A stretch of DNA of 64,000 nt from Clarireedia homoeocarpa (GCA_001465935.1 LNKV01000025.1:763609-827608), one strand, 5' to 3'; counted from the first letter of the stretch, positions 11,544-24,006 are shown. Notes: a model not told the origin generated them from the sequence alone. Program-made: numbers and translations.

Positions 11544-12313
11544 GTTGATTGATATGTCTAGTAAATTTATTGTTTGAATTCGGATGGAATATATCTAAGT
11601 GGAGATGAAGGCCTGAAAAGTAAGATATTTGCCAGGTTGCAAGCGCAGCTACACAGCCACGCCCGCAGATGCTTGCTGATTGGCATGGCCTCAGAAAGGC
11701 CAGAATGTGGTTTTTGAGATTCTGAGCAGGTCGTAACCATAATCTCAGCTTCCCAATATCGAAACCGCGAAGTTTGAAGGCATTAGTAAGCCTCCCTGCT
11801 CCACCACAAAGGGCGTATGCGCGACATGTCGGCGTGGAGTTACTGGTCTGTGCTGCCCTGGCTCTGCGCCCATAAAATTTTTGCATGTCGTTTAGTAAAG
11901 GGGTATGTGAAACCATATGCCAATACTCACAAATCCATCCTATTTCTAACAGAAGTATTGGATTTGTCAATCCTTGTTGTCTAGCTTATGCCGAAAGAGA
12001 CGGAAGTGAAGTGATGCGGCAGTGGGTCTTAATTTTTCCAACGTTCGACACAAACGTGTCTAGCTAGACATCTTGATAAGCGGCACCGCATCTTTGAGTC
12101 ATAGACCGATGGACTACGATCAATCTCCGGTGTTTATATTTCGGTCACTTCAGGATTGTTAAAACAGTCCAGAATAAACTATCCATCCTTTCAAATAGTG
12201 TTGGCGATATTCATAGATGTCAAGAGCGACCTAGACGAGTCAATTCCAAACAACTATCTACTCCATTCCATTGACTCCGCTCTCCACCATCAATACATTA
12301 TCTCATACCACAT
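11544..12313. other. Divergent intergenic region
   Basis: The interval separates the TPR gene (minus) from the acetyltransferase gene (plus). An open frame on the minus strand at 11518-11970 has no family resemblance and overlaps the start of the TPR gene, so I treat it as chance. Confidence 0.5.
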
Positions 12314-12871
12314 ATGCAGCCATCCCTTATGTCCGAAACACTGCCATACCAAGTCCCAACGATCCGCAAAGCCCAGCTAACTGATGCCGCCAGCATTGCA
12401 GAACTTGGAGCTCATGTCTTCACCGTCTCCTTCGGCCACTCAGTGCAGCCGCACGAGCTCCAAATGTTCCTTGATGAGTCCTATACAATCGAAGCCATCA
12501 CCAAGGAACTCCAAGACGGGAACAGAGATGTGCTAGTCTGCGCAGGCTCAGAGGGCGAGATACTGGGCTTTGCCTATCTTACACGCGGCAGTAGTGAACC
12601 CTGCCTCGTTCACGTCCCGGACAAGGTCGAGCTACAGCGCATCTACGTCCACCCTTCGGCTCATGGGAAAGGTGTTGGCCGATTGCTGGCAGATGCTATA
12701 CAGGAAATGGCACGTGAACAAGGATTTAAGTACATATGGCTTGGTGTATGGCAGGAAAACTCGAGGGCTATCAGGGCGTACCAGAAATGGGGGTTTAAGG
12801 AGGTCGGCGAACATGATTTTGTGGTTGGAACGGTTGTTCAGAGAGATTATGTTATGCTAAAGGCTTTGTAG
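12314..12871 (+). CDS. PaiA-like GNAT N-acetyltransferase
   Basis: The intronless frame encodes 185 residues, or 180 from the second in-frame ATG at 12329. It is a single GNAT domain. Motif A is VELQRIYVHP followed by the acetyl-CoA pyrophosphate loop AHGKGVGRLL at about residues 117-126. The end IWLGVWQENSRAIRAYQKWGF, with GEHDFVVG and an Asp-Tyr-Val-Met-Leu finish, closely follows Bacillus PaiA, a polyamine (spermidine/spermine) N-acetyltransferase, as I recall that family. I infer acetylation of a polyamine or similar amine in the cytosol. The substrate is not proven by the sequence. It ends 88 bp from the end of the convergent PaiB-like gene, which is notable because paiA and paiB form an operon in Bacillus. 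The sequence shows no transport or targeting signal. Confidence 0.9.
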   Translation: MQPSLMSETLPYQVPTIRKAQLTDAASIAELGAHVFTVSFGHSVQPHELQMFLDESYTIEAITKELQDGNRDVLVCAGSEGEILGFAYLTRGSSEPCLVHVPDKVELQRIYVHPSAHGKGVGRLLADAIQEMAREQGFKYIWLGVWQENSRAIRAYQKWGFKEVGEHDFVVGTVVQRDYVMLKAL

Positions 12872-12883
12872 ATGATGAAGAGA

Positions 12884-12904
12884 GGGGGGGGGGGGGGGGG
12901 GGGG
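12884..12904. repeat. Poly-G run of 21 bases
   Basis: An uninterrupted guanine run lies between two convergent stop codons. The length may be unreliable, because such runs are error-prone in sequencing. It could form G-quadruplex structure in the shared 3' region. Confidence 0.85.
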
Positions 12905-12959
12905 ATTTGGGGTATATAGACGGTTATCCAAGCTATGAGCGAGATTCAGGGTTATCTAT

Positions 12960-13733
12960 TTATGATGAGCTATTCTGAGAGTCTTTCAAGTCACTCCGCG
13001 CCTTGACAGTCTCAGAAATCCACTGTGCTGCATCCGAGTCAATATTCGCGAATCCCTGAATGACGCCCTCCCTGTCCCCCTTGCCCATCTCCTGGCTCAT
13101 CTTGAATTTACCCTCCAGACGCTCAACTTCGATCTCGATACCAATAATGTTCTTCTTCAGTAACTGAACATAACGTTCCGGAGCGTCCGATACCTTCCAC
13201 TCTGATGGCCGTCCAGCCTCTCCTGTATGTCCCATTATCTTTGTCTCGTTATCATGACTCAGATCTTCTATCTGCTTCTGAAGAAAAGACGAGGTCTCTT
13301 CCGAGCTAGAGTCGAAATATATTCTAGCCTTCCCATACACTTGCACTGCTGCATAGTTCCAGGTTGGCGCCACTTTACCAGTAGCAGGCTTCGTTTCGGT
13401 GTAGAACTTCGGTGTAACATAGTGGTGAGCCGGGCCGTTAAAGATAACCAGAACTTCCTCTTCGAGGACATTCTTCAGCCCAGGGTTTGCTGTCAGTGCT
13501 TCTATCATTGCTTTGCTTTGTGGATTTTGCCTGGCAAGGTGGCCTCTTAGTCGTCCAAGCTCAGTGGCGCTAGAGTCATCTTTGACGTCCAAGATGAAAG
13601 GGATGTGGCTTGTTTGGAGCAATGGAAATGTAGGTGATCGAATGGCAGTAGTCAGCATCCCTAGAGGATTGTCGCAGATCAGCTTCCGAAGGATGCGGAG
13701 TTCTGCTTCAGCGTGGACAGCCCGGATGTACAT
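12960..13733 (-). CDS. PaiB-like FMN-binding protein
   Basis: The intronless frame encodes 257 residues. It matches the PaiB family (FMN_bind_2, split-barrel flavin fold). It begins MYIRAVHAEAE, then has GMLTTA, a SHIPFILD strand near residue 42, GHLARQNPQ, VIFNGPAHHYVTP and APTWNYAAVQVYGKARI, all family hallmarks, and a C-terminal GIEIEVERLEGKFKMSQ block. In Bacillus, PaiB was described as a negative regulator acting with PaiA on sporulation and degradative enzymes. Fungal members are usually named transcriptional regulators, but the fold points to an FMN-dependent oxidoreductase or FMN sensor. I infer a cytosolic flavoprotein. The adjacent PaiA-like gene suggests a shared role in amine metabolism. 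The family is clear and the function is not. Confidence 0.92.
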   Translation of the reverse strand: MYIRAVHAEAELRILRKLICDNPLGMLTTAIRSPTFPLLQTSHIPFILDVKDDSSATELGRLRGHLARQNPQSKAMIEALTANPGLKNVLEEEVLVIFNGPAHHYVTPKFYTETKPATGKVAPTWNYAAVQVYGKARIYFDSSSEETSSFLQKQIEDLSHDNETKIMGHTGEAGRPSEWKVSDAPERYVQLLKKNIIGIEIEVERLEGKFKMSQEMGKGDREGVIQGFANIDSDAAQWISETVKARSDLKDSQNSSS

Positions 13734-14226
13734 TTTGCTGAGTATAGCAGAACCTCGATATACTTATGTATAATGCAAAGGTGCCTTTTCTATAAAATCA
13801 AATTCTGGTCCTTCTGAACTTTTGGTACTTATTGACTTCAACGACATTCTCGTTCGACAAAATGTCCTCAAAAATCACAAACTTAAAGTGACAATCCTTG
13901 ATTAGTGCTAGCTAGCCTATATTAGAAGGTCCAAGCGGTCCACTATACGCCCTTCCAATGTCAGATACCCACGTCCACATATCAGTCAATGAACAACTTC
14001 TTCTCTAGACAATTATTTGTCATGAACTTAATGGGACGTTCGTAATTGTATCACCAACGACTGGTCAACTCCGCGACTTCCACATCGTTGCCATAACACT
14101 TGGTAGAATCATATCATGTCTGATATTCGAAAGTTGTATTACTAACGACTGAGTAGCCAATCTTATATCTCTGTGTTACGTCTCGTGCTAGAACTCCGCA
14201 AATGCGTCCAACGCTGCCGTCTTGTG
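13734..14226. other. Intergenic region
   Basis: The region is upstream of the PaiB-like gene and downstream of a pseudogene. I see no coding frame or RNA gene in it. Confidence 0.55.
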
Positions 14227-14932
14227 CTAACTCATGTCTATTGCACATATGAAATTCCATTTCTCCTTCATGCCTTCCCGTAACTTCCCAGAGTCTAGCC
14301 CTATGCCGTTACTCATCCCGCAGAACATCTTGCTCATCATCCTACTTGATTCTACCATTTTCTGTGTCCTAGGACTTCGCACTTTATCATATGCCTTGAA
14401 AGCCTGCTCAATCTGAGATGCTTCTTTGGCCTCTTTCAACAAGGTCTCTAAGATCATAGCATCTTCCAGTGCAACTCCTGCTCCTGTCCCTTGCCATGGC
14501 ATCATGCAGTGAGCAGCATCTCATCTAGAAAGGCAGCTCTGTGAACACACTTCCCAGATCCGTCACCTTTCAATTCAATCAATGACTACGGTACCTGCAT
14601 GTGGACCTGATGCCTGTCCGTACAGTGAGTATCAACAACCAGCAAACAAGAACGTGCTGTAAACCGACAATAATCACCCGAGAGGCATTGTACGGAATGG
14701 CGCCAGCCTTTTCCAGCGCTTCTATAACCACTCGACCGATTTCACAAAGTGAATTTTGTACGTTGGCGTCAAGACCAACCGCAGCTCCGTGCTCAGAAAA
14801 CTCAGGAGCAAACTCGAAAATCTCCACAAAGGTATGTGAATAAGGGAGTAAAGCATTAATGAGCGTTGCGCCTGCCACTACCGGCCCACCGCCCGAGATG
14901 GCTAAGCGGAGTTTCGTAGCGGACGAATACAT
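14227..14932 (-). pseudogene. FAD-dependent monooxygenase (salicylate-hydroxylase-like) pseudogene
   Basis: The N-terminal start reads MYSSATKLRLAISGGG, the dinucleotide-binding beta-alpha-beta of class A flavin monooxygenases, and continues through EFSEHGAAVGLDANVQ. A frameshift follows, then fragments in other frames that fit the family (VVDTHCTDRHQVHMQ ending in a TAG, then SGKCVHRAAFLDEML). Directly after this the sequence jumps, with another frame change, to MMPWQGTGAGVALEDAMILE, the C-terminal FAD-ribityl-binding region, and ends normally at 14227. About 190-230 residues of the middle, including most of the substrate domain, are missing. The whole locus spans 706 bp where an intact gene needs about 1.25 kb. 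It is not expected to make an enzyme. Confidence 0.85.
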
Positions 14933-16370
14933 AAGAAAGACTTTTCTCTGAAATTGCTTTGGTGCCTGAACAGAGACACAGTTATAAAACGCGGTTGGGA
15001 AAAACCAATAGATATAAAAACACAATGTCCGTCTTCCGCACTTGATTCGCAAGGTCAGTGTTGCGGAAGTCGTATCCCTCCCCGAGTGATTCTTTGGGGC
15101 CAGGTCCGAAATTGAACGCTCGGCGTCCCCGCAAAGTCACCAGCACGCTGCACGCATAAGTACATGGTAGATGCAGAGTCGGAAAGAATAAGAATGTGAC
15201 TGTGGTGTCGGTCACGGCAAGGTCTCTCATGTGGCTGGAAGGCGTGGTGTGACGTATAAGGCCTCATACGAGGGATTGAACCTGTATCATCAATCTTTGC
15301 CGAATAGATTGACTTCTGATATGGCTAGAACCAGCTCCGTTTCCGGTCAGCTGTAGACGGTCTAAGGATACGATGAAGGCGAGCCATTCGACAGGTGGTG
15401 TTAAGGATAATTTTCTACACCACAGTGTGCTGTGCCTGTCTTGCTCACATGGACAATTTCGACCGGTGTTGGATATTGTGCAGGACTAATAGTTGGCTGT
15501 ATCAAGGATAGAGGATAGATCCGGACTGACCTAGAATTGGAAACAGGATGTTAAATAAGAAGACACGGATGACATGCCTTTCTAGCTCTGGTGTTTCTTG
15601 ACGAATCAGTAACGGGATAAGTTGTGTGCTTTGACTTTTCGCACTGATGGTAACGGGAACAATGCGATTCCAAGTTGAAGTCTTTACTTCAGAATAGTTG
15701 GGCGCCCTCGACGTATTTACACACTTTCATTTCACCTTGCCGTACGTACGACTTCGCCCAACCTAACCACCGCCATGATTTTCAGCAAGAGGGTGAATAC
15801 CTGCTAAGCATCATCTATCATCTCAACCAATTAGTCAATAAACATTTTCACAGAACAAGACGCAGTCAAGAACGTGTCTCAGTAATTCGACAGCAATCAT
15901 GCGACCTGCCCGACTCCAGTTGAAGAGATCCATCTTGCAGTCCAGAAGACGGCTTTCGAACTAATCTGTGAGGATGCAGACTAATACAATAATAGTTGAA
16001 GATGACATTTAAAGACACGCACATCCCCAGCTCGAAATTCACTTCCTTGATTTTCCTCCTGCAGAGACTGTCGCCATAGAAGCGACCGACTTACGACCGA
16101 ATGAGATTAAACACTCATTTGGAATGCTTGATATCAGACGAATATGGGAGGAAATAAAGGGTACAGCTAGAGAACATAAATAAGGGCCTTATGCCCATCA
16201 ATAATAAGACAGCTACAAACCCTCAAGATCTCCCTGACCCACCTTTTGAAGTGAGTTACGGGCGTGGAGGGTGTAGCCACAGAGACTTTTTCATCCACCC
16301 ATGGACTGGATGACTCGCACTCGCCAATACATTTACTACTCACATCAATCGAATCGATCCTACAGCAGCG

Positions 16371-16407
<37 letters not shown>

Positions 16408-17000
16408 ACTATAAAATCCCTTCATTCTGCGCTCCAAGTCACACCATCAATTAATTGAATGATGATTTCCAAGAATCGCTACGACTCATGCTTGGAGTGT
16501 GGTTCATCTAGCATATATATGGAGCCGCGAAGCGAGACAACCAGCGGGGTGATGTATATGGGAAATTGGAGTAAAGAATTGTAGTAGCCATGATAGGATT
16601 GCTGGATTTTGGCAAAAGGTACGTTAATTATACGTAGTCGTGAGTGATAATGGTCTGACGGCGGGGAATTTCACCCCTCACGCAGTGCTACTACATACTA
16701 TTTATTGTTCTAGAAATGCTTGAGATGACCTTCAGCGAACGTCTCTGCCTAGAGTAGAGTAGATGGATGGTCCACGCCAGAAATCCCTTGTGTCCGTGAT
16801 ATCAGGTTGATGGTGTTTATCGAGCATCTGTTATACCTCAATTGAACGCTTTTTATACTCCTTGCTCGTCCGAAGTGAATCTCCATGCTCGCCTTCCTCC
16901 CCTATCATTCTGGATCCGTTTGGTCACTCATTCATTCACCCACTCACTCAGTCGCTCATATGGAGTTCTAGAGGATAAATATATCAACCCGGCTACAACT
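14933..17000. other. Gene-poor region, first part
   Basis: No coding frame with family resemblance or convincing exon pattern is visible. An AGCC tetranucleotide repeat lies at 16371-16406. The sequence is of moderate complexity and could include untranslated or decayed material. Confidence 0.5.
16371..16406. repeat. (AGCC)n microsatellite
   Basis: Nine tandem copies of a four-base unit run almost without interruption. Confidence 0.9.
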
Positions 17001-19665
17001 TATGCCCACCATCAAGAATAGGTCCACGATACAGATTAGCACGATAGTAAGAAAGTTGGCAAGCAATCCCTACATTTCGAACGTTGATACCGAAAGACGT
17101 CAAATATAACGGAAACATATAAATCCGAGAAGAAAACGCAGCAATCTAAATAACGGAAATGATATTGAATACGAAGCGATGGCAGTGAAAACCATAGAAA
17201 ACGACAACAAGTACTTAGGCAAACAACCACACCAAGAATATATAATAAACTTGACAGCAAGAAATTTGAGCACCAGCAAGCAGCTTTCTTGCCATGCATG
17301 AACTTAGAAAAACCAAGATCCTGAGAAGGAAGACGGACACGATCAAAGGGGAAGCGACTAGCCCTCCACCAGATGCAATCATGATTCCGCACAGTGTTGC
17401 AGTCGAGCTCCGATGCATCTTGTGCAGCTACCCATCCACGCTACATATTTTAGTAGGAGGGACACCGGCAACGTAACCCGGACGACTGGGTTGGTGCTTC
17501 ATCAAAGAATCCGTCTGGAGACGTAAGCAAACTCAGCAAAGAGGCAATGTCTAGACTTGGATTACCAATCCAGCCTTTATCCACTTATACGACCAACAAC
17601 TGTTGCCACAAACATACGACACCACCACGCCTCGTGACTCGTCCACAAATTGTGCACGAACTTTCATCTCATCACAGTAATAGTAGCAGGCAGCGAAAAA
17701 CCAAGACACCATCAATCCTTCCGGCAAAAGAACCAGCGGTAAGACCATTTATTTTTCACTTTTTTTCCAAAAAGCCAAATCATACTCCCCTGGCTGGACT
17801 GGTGCGGAATTGAATCATTTCCGCTAATGCGAACACATGCTGTAGATGACATGATCCGATGTTCTGTCGATCGAGAAACCAGATAAGTGGTTTTCTCTGC
17901 TAGGCAGATCTGGGCTCATGATCGGTAAGTAAGTTTGAGTATCGTCGCAGATGATTGAGTTTGAACGGGGGCTTTGCCCCGTCGGGGAGTGGCAATATAG
18001 AAGAATCTCACATACATACCCCATAACCCCCCAGGCAGAGGCTGAGCAAATAGGAAACTGTTCCACATGCACATCTCGAGTTTTCGTGTTCGACTGAATC
18101 ACGTGTCGGAGGGATGTAGATCCCTGATTGTCCGGCGGGATTATTGTCTCGGGTCTCTCTCTCTCTCTTGTTGATGATGACTGTATTGTGCTGCCATGCA
18201 GGCAATGCTACCTACTCCCGACGGCAAAGCCAGCTTTCGCTTCTTCCCCCAGATTAGGCTGACGATGCATAAAACGGCAGGACAGGATAATAATTGTGCT
18301 CGGAGATCGATGATGAAGAGAATAAAGCAAAACAAATGGAATGGGAATCTCTCGTCATCATGCAGTGCGTTCCCTCAGCAATCAAATCCATGAAGTGCCA
18401 GGCAAACTGAATTTGGAAATCTCTATATCACGTGTACGCACGACTCGAGTCTGCGCCGCCTCGTAAACTCAAAGACAGATAGATAGAAGGGGTCATAGAA
18501 TACGCAGTAACGTAGTGCTGCTCGTAGTTCTAGAAATATTTGCCTTCCCTACGGAGTAGAACGAATGATTGGGTCTGGATTGTCTTGTACACCTGACTGG
18601 ATGACCATCGTATCCATCCATATCGTATGAATAACCTCGTACTTGTACGAAGTACGGAGCGAGCACAAGCTTACCTCGTAGTAGCCCCGCATGACTTACA
18701 TTCCAATGATCACTCACAACCAACCGCAAGTAATGAGAAAATTCTCTTCATACAGCAGTAGTAGTGAATGGTTCGAGAGAAGGAAAATGTATGTAGATCC
18801 AGAGAGGGCTTTGGTTCTTTCGATTTCGAGATCTACCTACTGCAGTTAATGACCAGTGGACGCGACTCCATTATTATTCCATTTCATCCGCATCCTTTCC
18901 CATCAGGAAGTAGTATAAGCGGTTGAGACGCAGTGCTGAGTGGTCATTTTCGTGACTAATACTATAATTTCACTGTGACTTGTGCGTGGTTGACTCGACT
19001 CGATCACAGTTTCTCCGATATCCGTCCGGTTGGTCTATATTGCAGTGTGCTATATTGTAGTGTGCTTCGCAGTTATGTGTGCAGCGGGCTAGCAAGCAAG
19101 TACGAGTAGTATGAACGGACGACGTGGCGCAGGGCAAGGCAGAGCAGAGCAAGGCGAAACCTGACTGACAGAGACAACACTCTGCCGAGCCAAGACGAAA
19201 TTTGAGATCTGTCTCTCCTTCCCCCACTACATTACCTTTCCCTTTCTACGATATGTGAATCTCGTGTGCGTGCGGGCGCCCGGGTCGGCTACAAGTGAAC
19301 ATCGCAGTTCTACAAGTCAGAACTTCTGCGGAGGGGCAGTGTAGCTAGGTGGGGATGTAGGTGAAACTAGTCGGGGACAGCGAGCGAGCCAGCAAGCGAA
19401 CTAACTGCACTGCATTGTACTGCATGATCCAATCCCAAGGTTCAAAGTGTGTGGCATGGTATGTGTGTGTATGCAAGGAGAGGACTCGAGAAGAAGGTAA
19501 AGTCAAGTTAAGTTCAAGGGAGCCGACAAAAATTGAGATGAGATGCCGCGAGGCACAGCACAGCACAGCACAACAAAGCACGGGATGGGGAAAAAAGGGT
19601 TTCGTGCAGATGGGATGTATAAGTGGGTGGTGGATAGTGCCGGCCGGGTGGGCTCGGGTGGTTGA

Positions 19666-19708
19666 TACTGATACTGATACTGATACTGATATTGACTGAT
19701 ACTGATAA
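19666..19708. repeat. (TACTGA)n hexanucleotide repeat
   Basis: Six or so imperfect TACTGA units run in tandem, with one unit altered to TATTGA. Confidence 0.8.
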
Positions 19709-22028
19709 TGCAGTCATGGTTGGTGATGACGAGACTAGACGAGACTAGACGAGGGGAGATGATGCACGGTACAGTACAGCACAAGCAAGCAAGCAAGGCT
19801 TGGGTCGAATGATTTCCCTCGATGCGTATGTATATCGGTATGTAAGATATGATAACCGTATCGCCCTGTACTGCAAGTATCGTGCAGTAAACCGAGGACA
19901 CAGCACAGTACGGTACAGAGGACGCAAATCACTAGGTCAGGGTCAGGTAGGGACCAAAAAGCTTCGACCCAACCAACATCTAAGGCCATACTCACGATGC
20001 GGCACCGTGATGTGGATCCCATACTCATATTCCTGCTTCAATAGTCTGCTAAAGCGAAACGTGCAGTGCAGGTACATCGACTACTGTATAATAGAGGGGT
20101 AGTATTGAGATTGGGCTTCAATTTTATCTGGCGAAACGCAGCAGTGGATACAATCGCCCATTCTCCTCCCTGGGAAGGATAAATGGAGGGGCAATGGCTG
20201 GCGCAGCAAGCAGAGGAGGGTAAACAAGGAGGTGATTAATTATCAATGACGACTGACCCTATGGTCAAGGGCAAAGGCGGAGGCATCCCCGATGCAAATG
20301 CAAGCAATTTGTCGGGACAGAGGTGAGATGATATTATTGGGAGGTCGTGATTGATGCCTATCGTGAAATCATGTTGTTGATCTACAGATATCCATAGGCT
20401 GATATCGGGAGACATCTACAGATGAAGCAATGAACAACATATACTTTCGTAGTTCTCGACCTGATCATGTAGCCCATATGCAGCACACTCCGCAAATCTC
20501 TACTTGTGAAGCCTTCCTTCTCTTCTTCCTTGGAAATATGTCCTTACTCACAAGAGATATGGGCGATGACTCGTCGGAGGAACTCGTCAATTCTCTGAAG
20601 CGCCTGCCTATGAGGTTTCAGAACTGAAGCCCTCTCTATCTTGATATTATTTTTGGTTGTCGGGTCCAGGACCGGACACGCCGGGAAGATGTAACACGAA
20701 TTCAACCTCCGCGCCTTGTTTAGTACGCGCAAACACAACAGACAGACAGTACGCAGTAGAAGGATCGTCTCTCCAACGTAAGGTAAGACATACTTCCATT
20801 CACGATTCAAGTCGCCAGCCTTTCGGTTTGGTTTTCCTATCCATCTATCCAGGGTCTTTTTTGGCATCGTTTTGGCGATCATAAAAGCATCTTATCAAGC
20901 TATCATGGTCAAGTCAGGGCATCAAAACCGTAGTCCGCCGTCCTCGCTTCTCGGTCTTGGTCTTCAATCTGGCCTGTGTTCCGCCGATGCCGTGTGCAAA
21001 GCTTTTACTAAGTATGTATGTGCGGTACCTGTGCCATGTTTTCTGCTTTGCTTGTGGAGACAGATATCCATCATCGTACAGGATTATTGTGCCTCCTCGA
21101 ATGAGAGCAGTCGAAGGAAGAAAGTCCCCGGGATGAAATAGTTAAGCGATCTAATCAAGACGTTTTCTGAAATCCAAGGCGCGATTCGAAACTTTTGTGC
21201 GTGTGCTGACTACCTTAGTGAGTATTATTTCTAGCTAGACTACTAGACCAATATGAGAAATCTGGACCTTTTTTTTCTTTTCTGGATACCTTTTCAATAT
21301 TCGTATTCCGTTAGGTGTAGATAGATATCTGGTGGTTGGAATCGGCACAAAATCGAAGAGCTATTTGTAGACTACCACTACTACTATGCTGGAGGAAGGC
21401 AAGCGATGACGACGAGGACAGATTTCCTCGTGAATGATGTAGAAAAATATGAGATTTGGTGGTGGCGACCTGCTCTCGTTATTACGTTACGGAACCTAGC
21501 ACCGACGTTTGCGACAATTGTTTGTATTTATTATTATCATTTCTCTGTCACGCACGGGTTGAACCCTCAGGTCAAACCCGCATAGTCCGTGTCTTTCCGC
21601 GACGGAGAAAAACAAGAAGCATGAAGTGGAAATGTGTGGCTTTTTTGTTCGAGTCCGGGATGGGGACTTCGGATACTTGTACTGCCTGCGATGGGACTTG
21701 TTTTTGAAGGGCTAGAAATTACTGTACTGTAGCAGCCACTCCTGCTAGGGTCTTGATGTCTCATGCTCATGGATATCAGCGGTTTGAGCTGAGGGGGTTG
21801 GTAAAGATGTACTTTGCTACCTCGTTCGGACCAAGAGACGGTGCAACGGGAGTCGTATGTGGTCGTATGTAGCCATTCATCGCGTACTCTTCTTGGCTTT
21901 TGTGATATACGGTGTGAGCGGCGGCGCTCTGCGAAACGTGCAACAGGTTCAAGCCCGGCCCCCCCAAAAAGCAGTCATCTCTCCACTGTGATGGAACAAA
22001 ATACTTCCGGCGTCGGCAGGGGGCGCAT

Positions 22029-22078
22029 ACGCTTGCACTTGCACTTGCACTTGCACTTGCACTTGCACTTGCACTTGC
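22029..22078. repeat. (GCACTT)n hexanucleotide repeat
   Basis: About eight tandem copies of a six-base unit, perfect except at the edges. Confidence 0.9.
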
Positions 22079-22751
22079 GGCCACAGGACTGGCAGTAGAG
22101 ATTGTAAGGATGCATCATCGTCCGGATTGGTTACAGGTAGCAAAAGTGGTGGGCCATCCTCATAGCCTTTTTGTTTTTTTTTTCCCTTTTCCTCGAACCA
22201 GTGGAAAGAGAAAATACCGTTATCCGCCGTTCCAGCAAGAAAAACCCCACAGGTACCGTACATGGAAAAAAAGGATGAGAGAAAAATTTGTACCCAAAGC
22301 ATGACCTGGTGCAGATGCTCGATGCAGAGAATAAATGGGGGTGATGCTAACTCCCCTCTACTGGTGTAAAATGGGCGCTAGATCCGCATTGACAGAATTG
22401 ATGGATTCTTTGGGAAGATACATGTATTATGGTTGTTGTTTTCGTAAAACCCAATTGACGGGTAAGAAAGGAATCTCCACCGATAGAGTTTTCTTTGGGG
22501 TTTGAGCGTCTATGGTCGATCGATTAGCCGGTTGGAAGTCCTTTGGGGGAAGGTTTCCCGCGATGTCACGACGGCTTTCAAGATTTGGGAGGGTTAAGCT
22601 TCTGTTTTTGGTGACATGGTGACATGGTGTGATGGCTGGATGGCTTTCTCCTGAGGAGAGGATATTTTAAGGATAGGCATGTATTGGTGTGATATCCATA
22701 CCGGGTGTTGTATCCATACCGGGTGTGGTTGTGGTGGATGTGATGATTGTG

Positions 22752-22871
22752 GTTGTTGTTGTTTGTTGTTGTTGTTGCTGCTGCTGTTGCTGTTGTTGCT
22801 GCTGTTGTTGCTGCTGTTGTTGCTGCTGTTGTTGCTGCTGCTGTTGTTGCTGCTGTTGTTGCTGCTGTTGC
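22752..22871. repeat. 120-bp (GTT/GCT)n trinucleotide array
   Basis: This is a long run of TTG and CTG triplets on the plus strand (CAA/CAG on the minus strand), with a local period of TGCTGTTGT. In one minus-strand frame it reads as about 37 consecutive glutamines. The flanks do not extend into a recognisable protein, so I annotate it as a microsatellite and not as a poly-Gln gene. Confidence 0.85.
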
Positions 22872-23769
22872 ACTTTTCCCGTTGCATGCCCTTAACCTTA
22901 CTTCGTAAACTTGGAGATGAAGGGGCGCATCGTGCAAGCACAGCAATATTAGCCTAGGTACGAAAAGACTAAATGTTCCTCTGTCCCTAGAAAGGTTGTG
23001 CAAGGATAAGCATTTTCTGTGAGTGAAGGGAAATGAGAATTGGATCGGGATCATGAAAATGGATCGTTCTGTTGGTTCTAGAAAATCCAGATTGGAAATC
23101 AATCTACATAGTACAAAGTATCCTGCCACGGCCTGCACAGCAAAATTTTCCTACGGGGTATACGTACTGTGCTTGATAGACAAACGAGGTTTGTTGTTCT
23201 AATGAATTGCGGCCAGCTGTCAGTTAGTCATTCATTCATCCATCCATTCACTCACTCTGCTTATTGTGTAGACAGGCTGAGAGGACGAGGATGAATCATT
23301 TCTTCCTGCCACCTACTTATCTCCCAGGTAGTCAGCAGTCAGTAGTCAGTCATGTCTGTTGAACTCAGACCGTCTGTCGGTCAATAGGTAGAAGTAAGTA
23401 CAAGTAGTCAGTCCTGTGCGGAGCAGATGGAGCACATGGAGCACAGGCACAGCCTTTTCGTACAGTAGTTGTGGTAACCAAAATGAAAAAGGAATGACTC
23501 GACACATGTGAGACGTCCTTCGTTCACCCGTGAGCAGTGAGCGGGCAGCGCGCGTTCCATCCGTCCACTGAATCGACCCAATCGATGGTCTGTCAGTAGT
23601 GTTCCTCCCATCCATCACCCAAGGAACCCGAGTCCCCAGTCGTTAAGCCCAGAAAGTAAAATAGAAATAAAAGGATGGAGCATGGAGCATGGAGCCATGT
23701 TGTCGGAGGGCCTGCATGTGGCCAGTAAGATCAGCTTGTTTATAGGCTTGTGGGCTTGCATCGGTTCGT

Positions 23770-23799
23770 CCATCCATCCATCCATCCATCCATCCATCC
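23770..23799. repeat. (CATC)n microsatellite
   Basis: Seven or more perfect tandem CATC units. Confidence 0.9.
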
Positions 23800-23926
23800 T
23801 ATCCATCCTTTGGTAGCATTTCGAGCATTTCGTAGCCAGTGAGCCACGCTGGCAAAGAGAAAGATGATGCTTTGGATTCCATAGTGCGTGTAGGAAATAG
23901 CGGGTAGATGTTCGGAGGTGGATTCC

Positions 23927-24006
23927 AGCAGCCAGTAGCCAGTAGCCAGAAGCCAGCATCCAGAAGCCAGCATCCAGCCAGCAGCAGCAGCAGCAGCAGC
24001 AGCAGC
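23927..24006. repeat. AGCCAGTA/AGCCAGCA minisatellite followed by (CAG)n
   Basis: Imperfect AGCCAG-containing units run into nine perfect CAG triplets at 23980-24006. Confidence 0.8.

Noticed and set aside
11518..11970. 150-codon minus-strand frame
   Set aside because: It overlaps the start of the TPR gene in another frame, has no family resemblance and no good start context.
22578..23138. Poly-Thr/Ala/Asn frame of 186 codons, and a poly-Gln frame
   Set aside because: Both are produced by the trinucleotide array. Flanks are not protein-like and the three frames give three different homopolymers.
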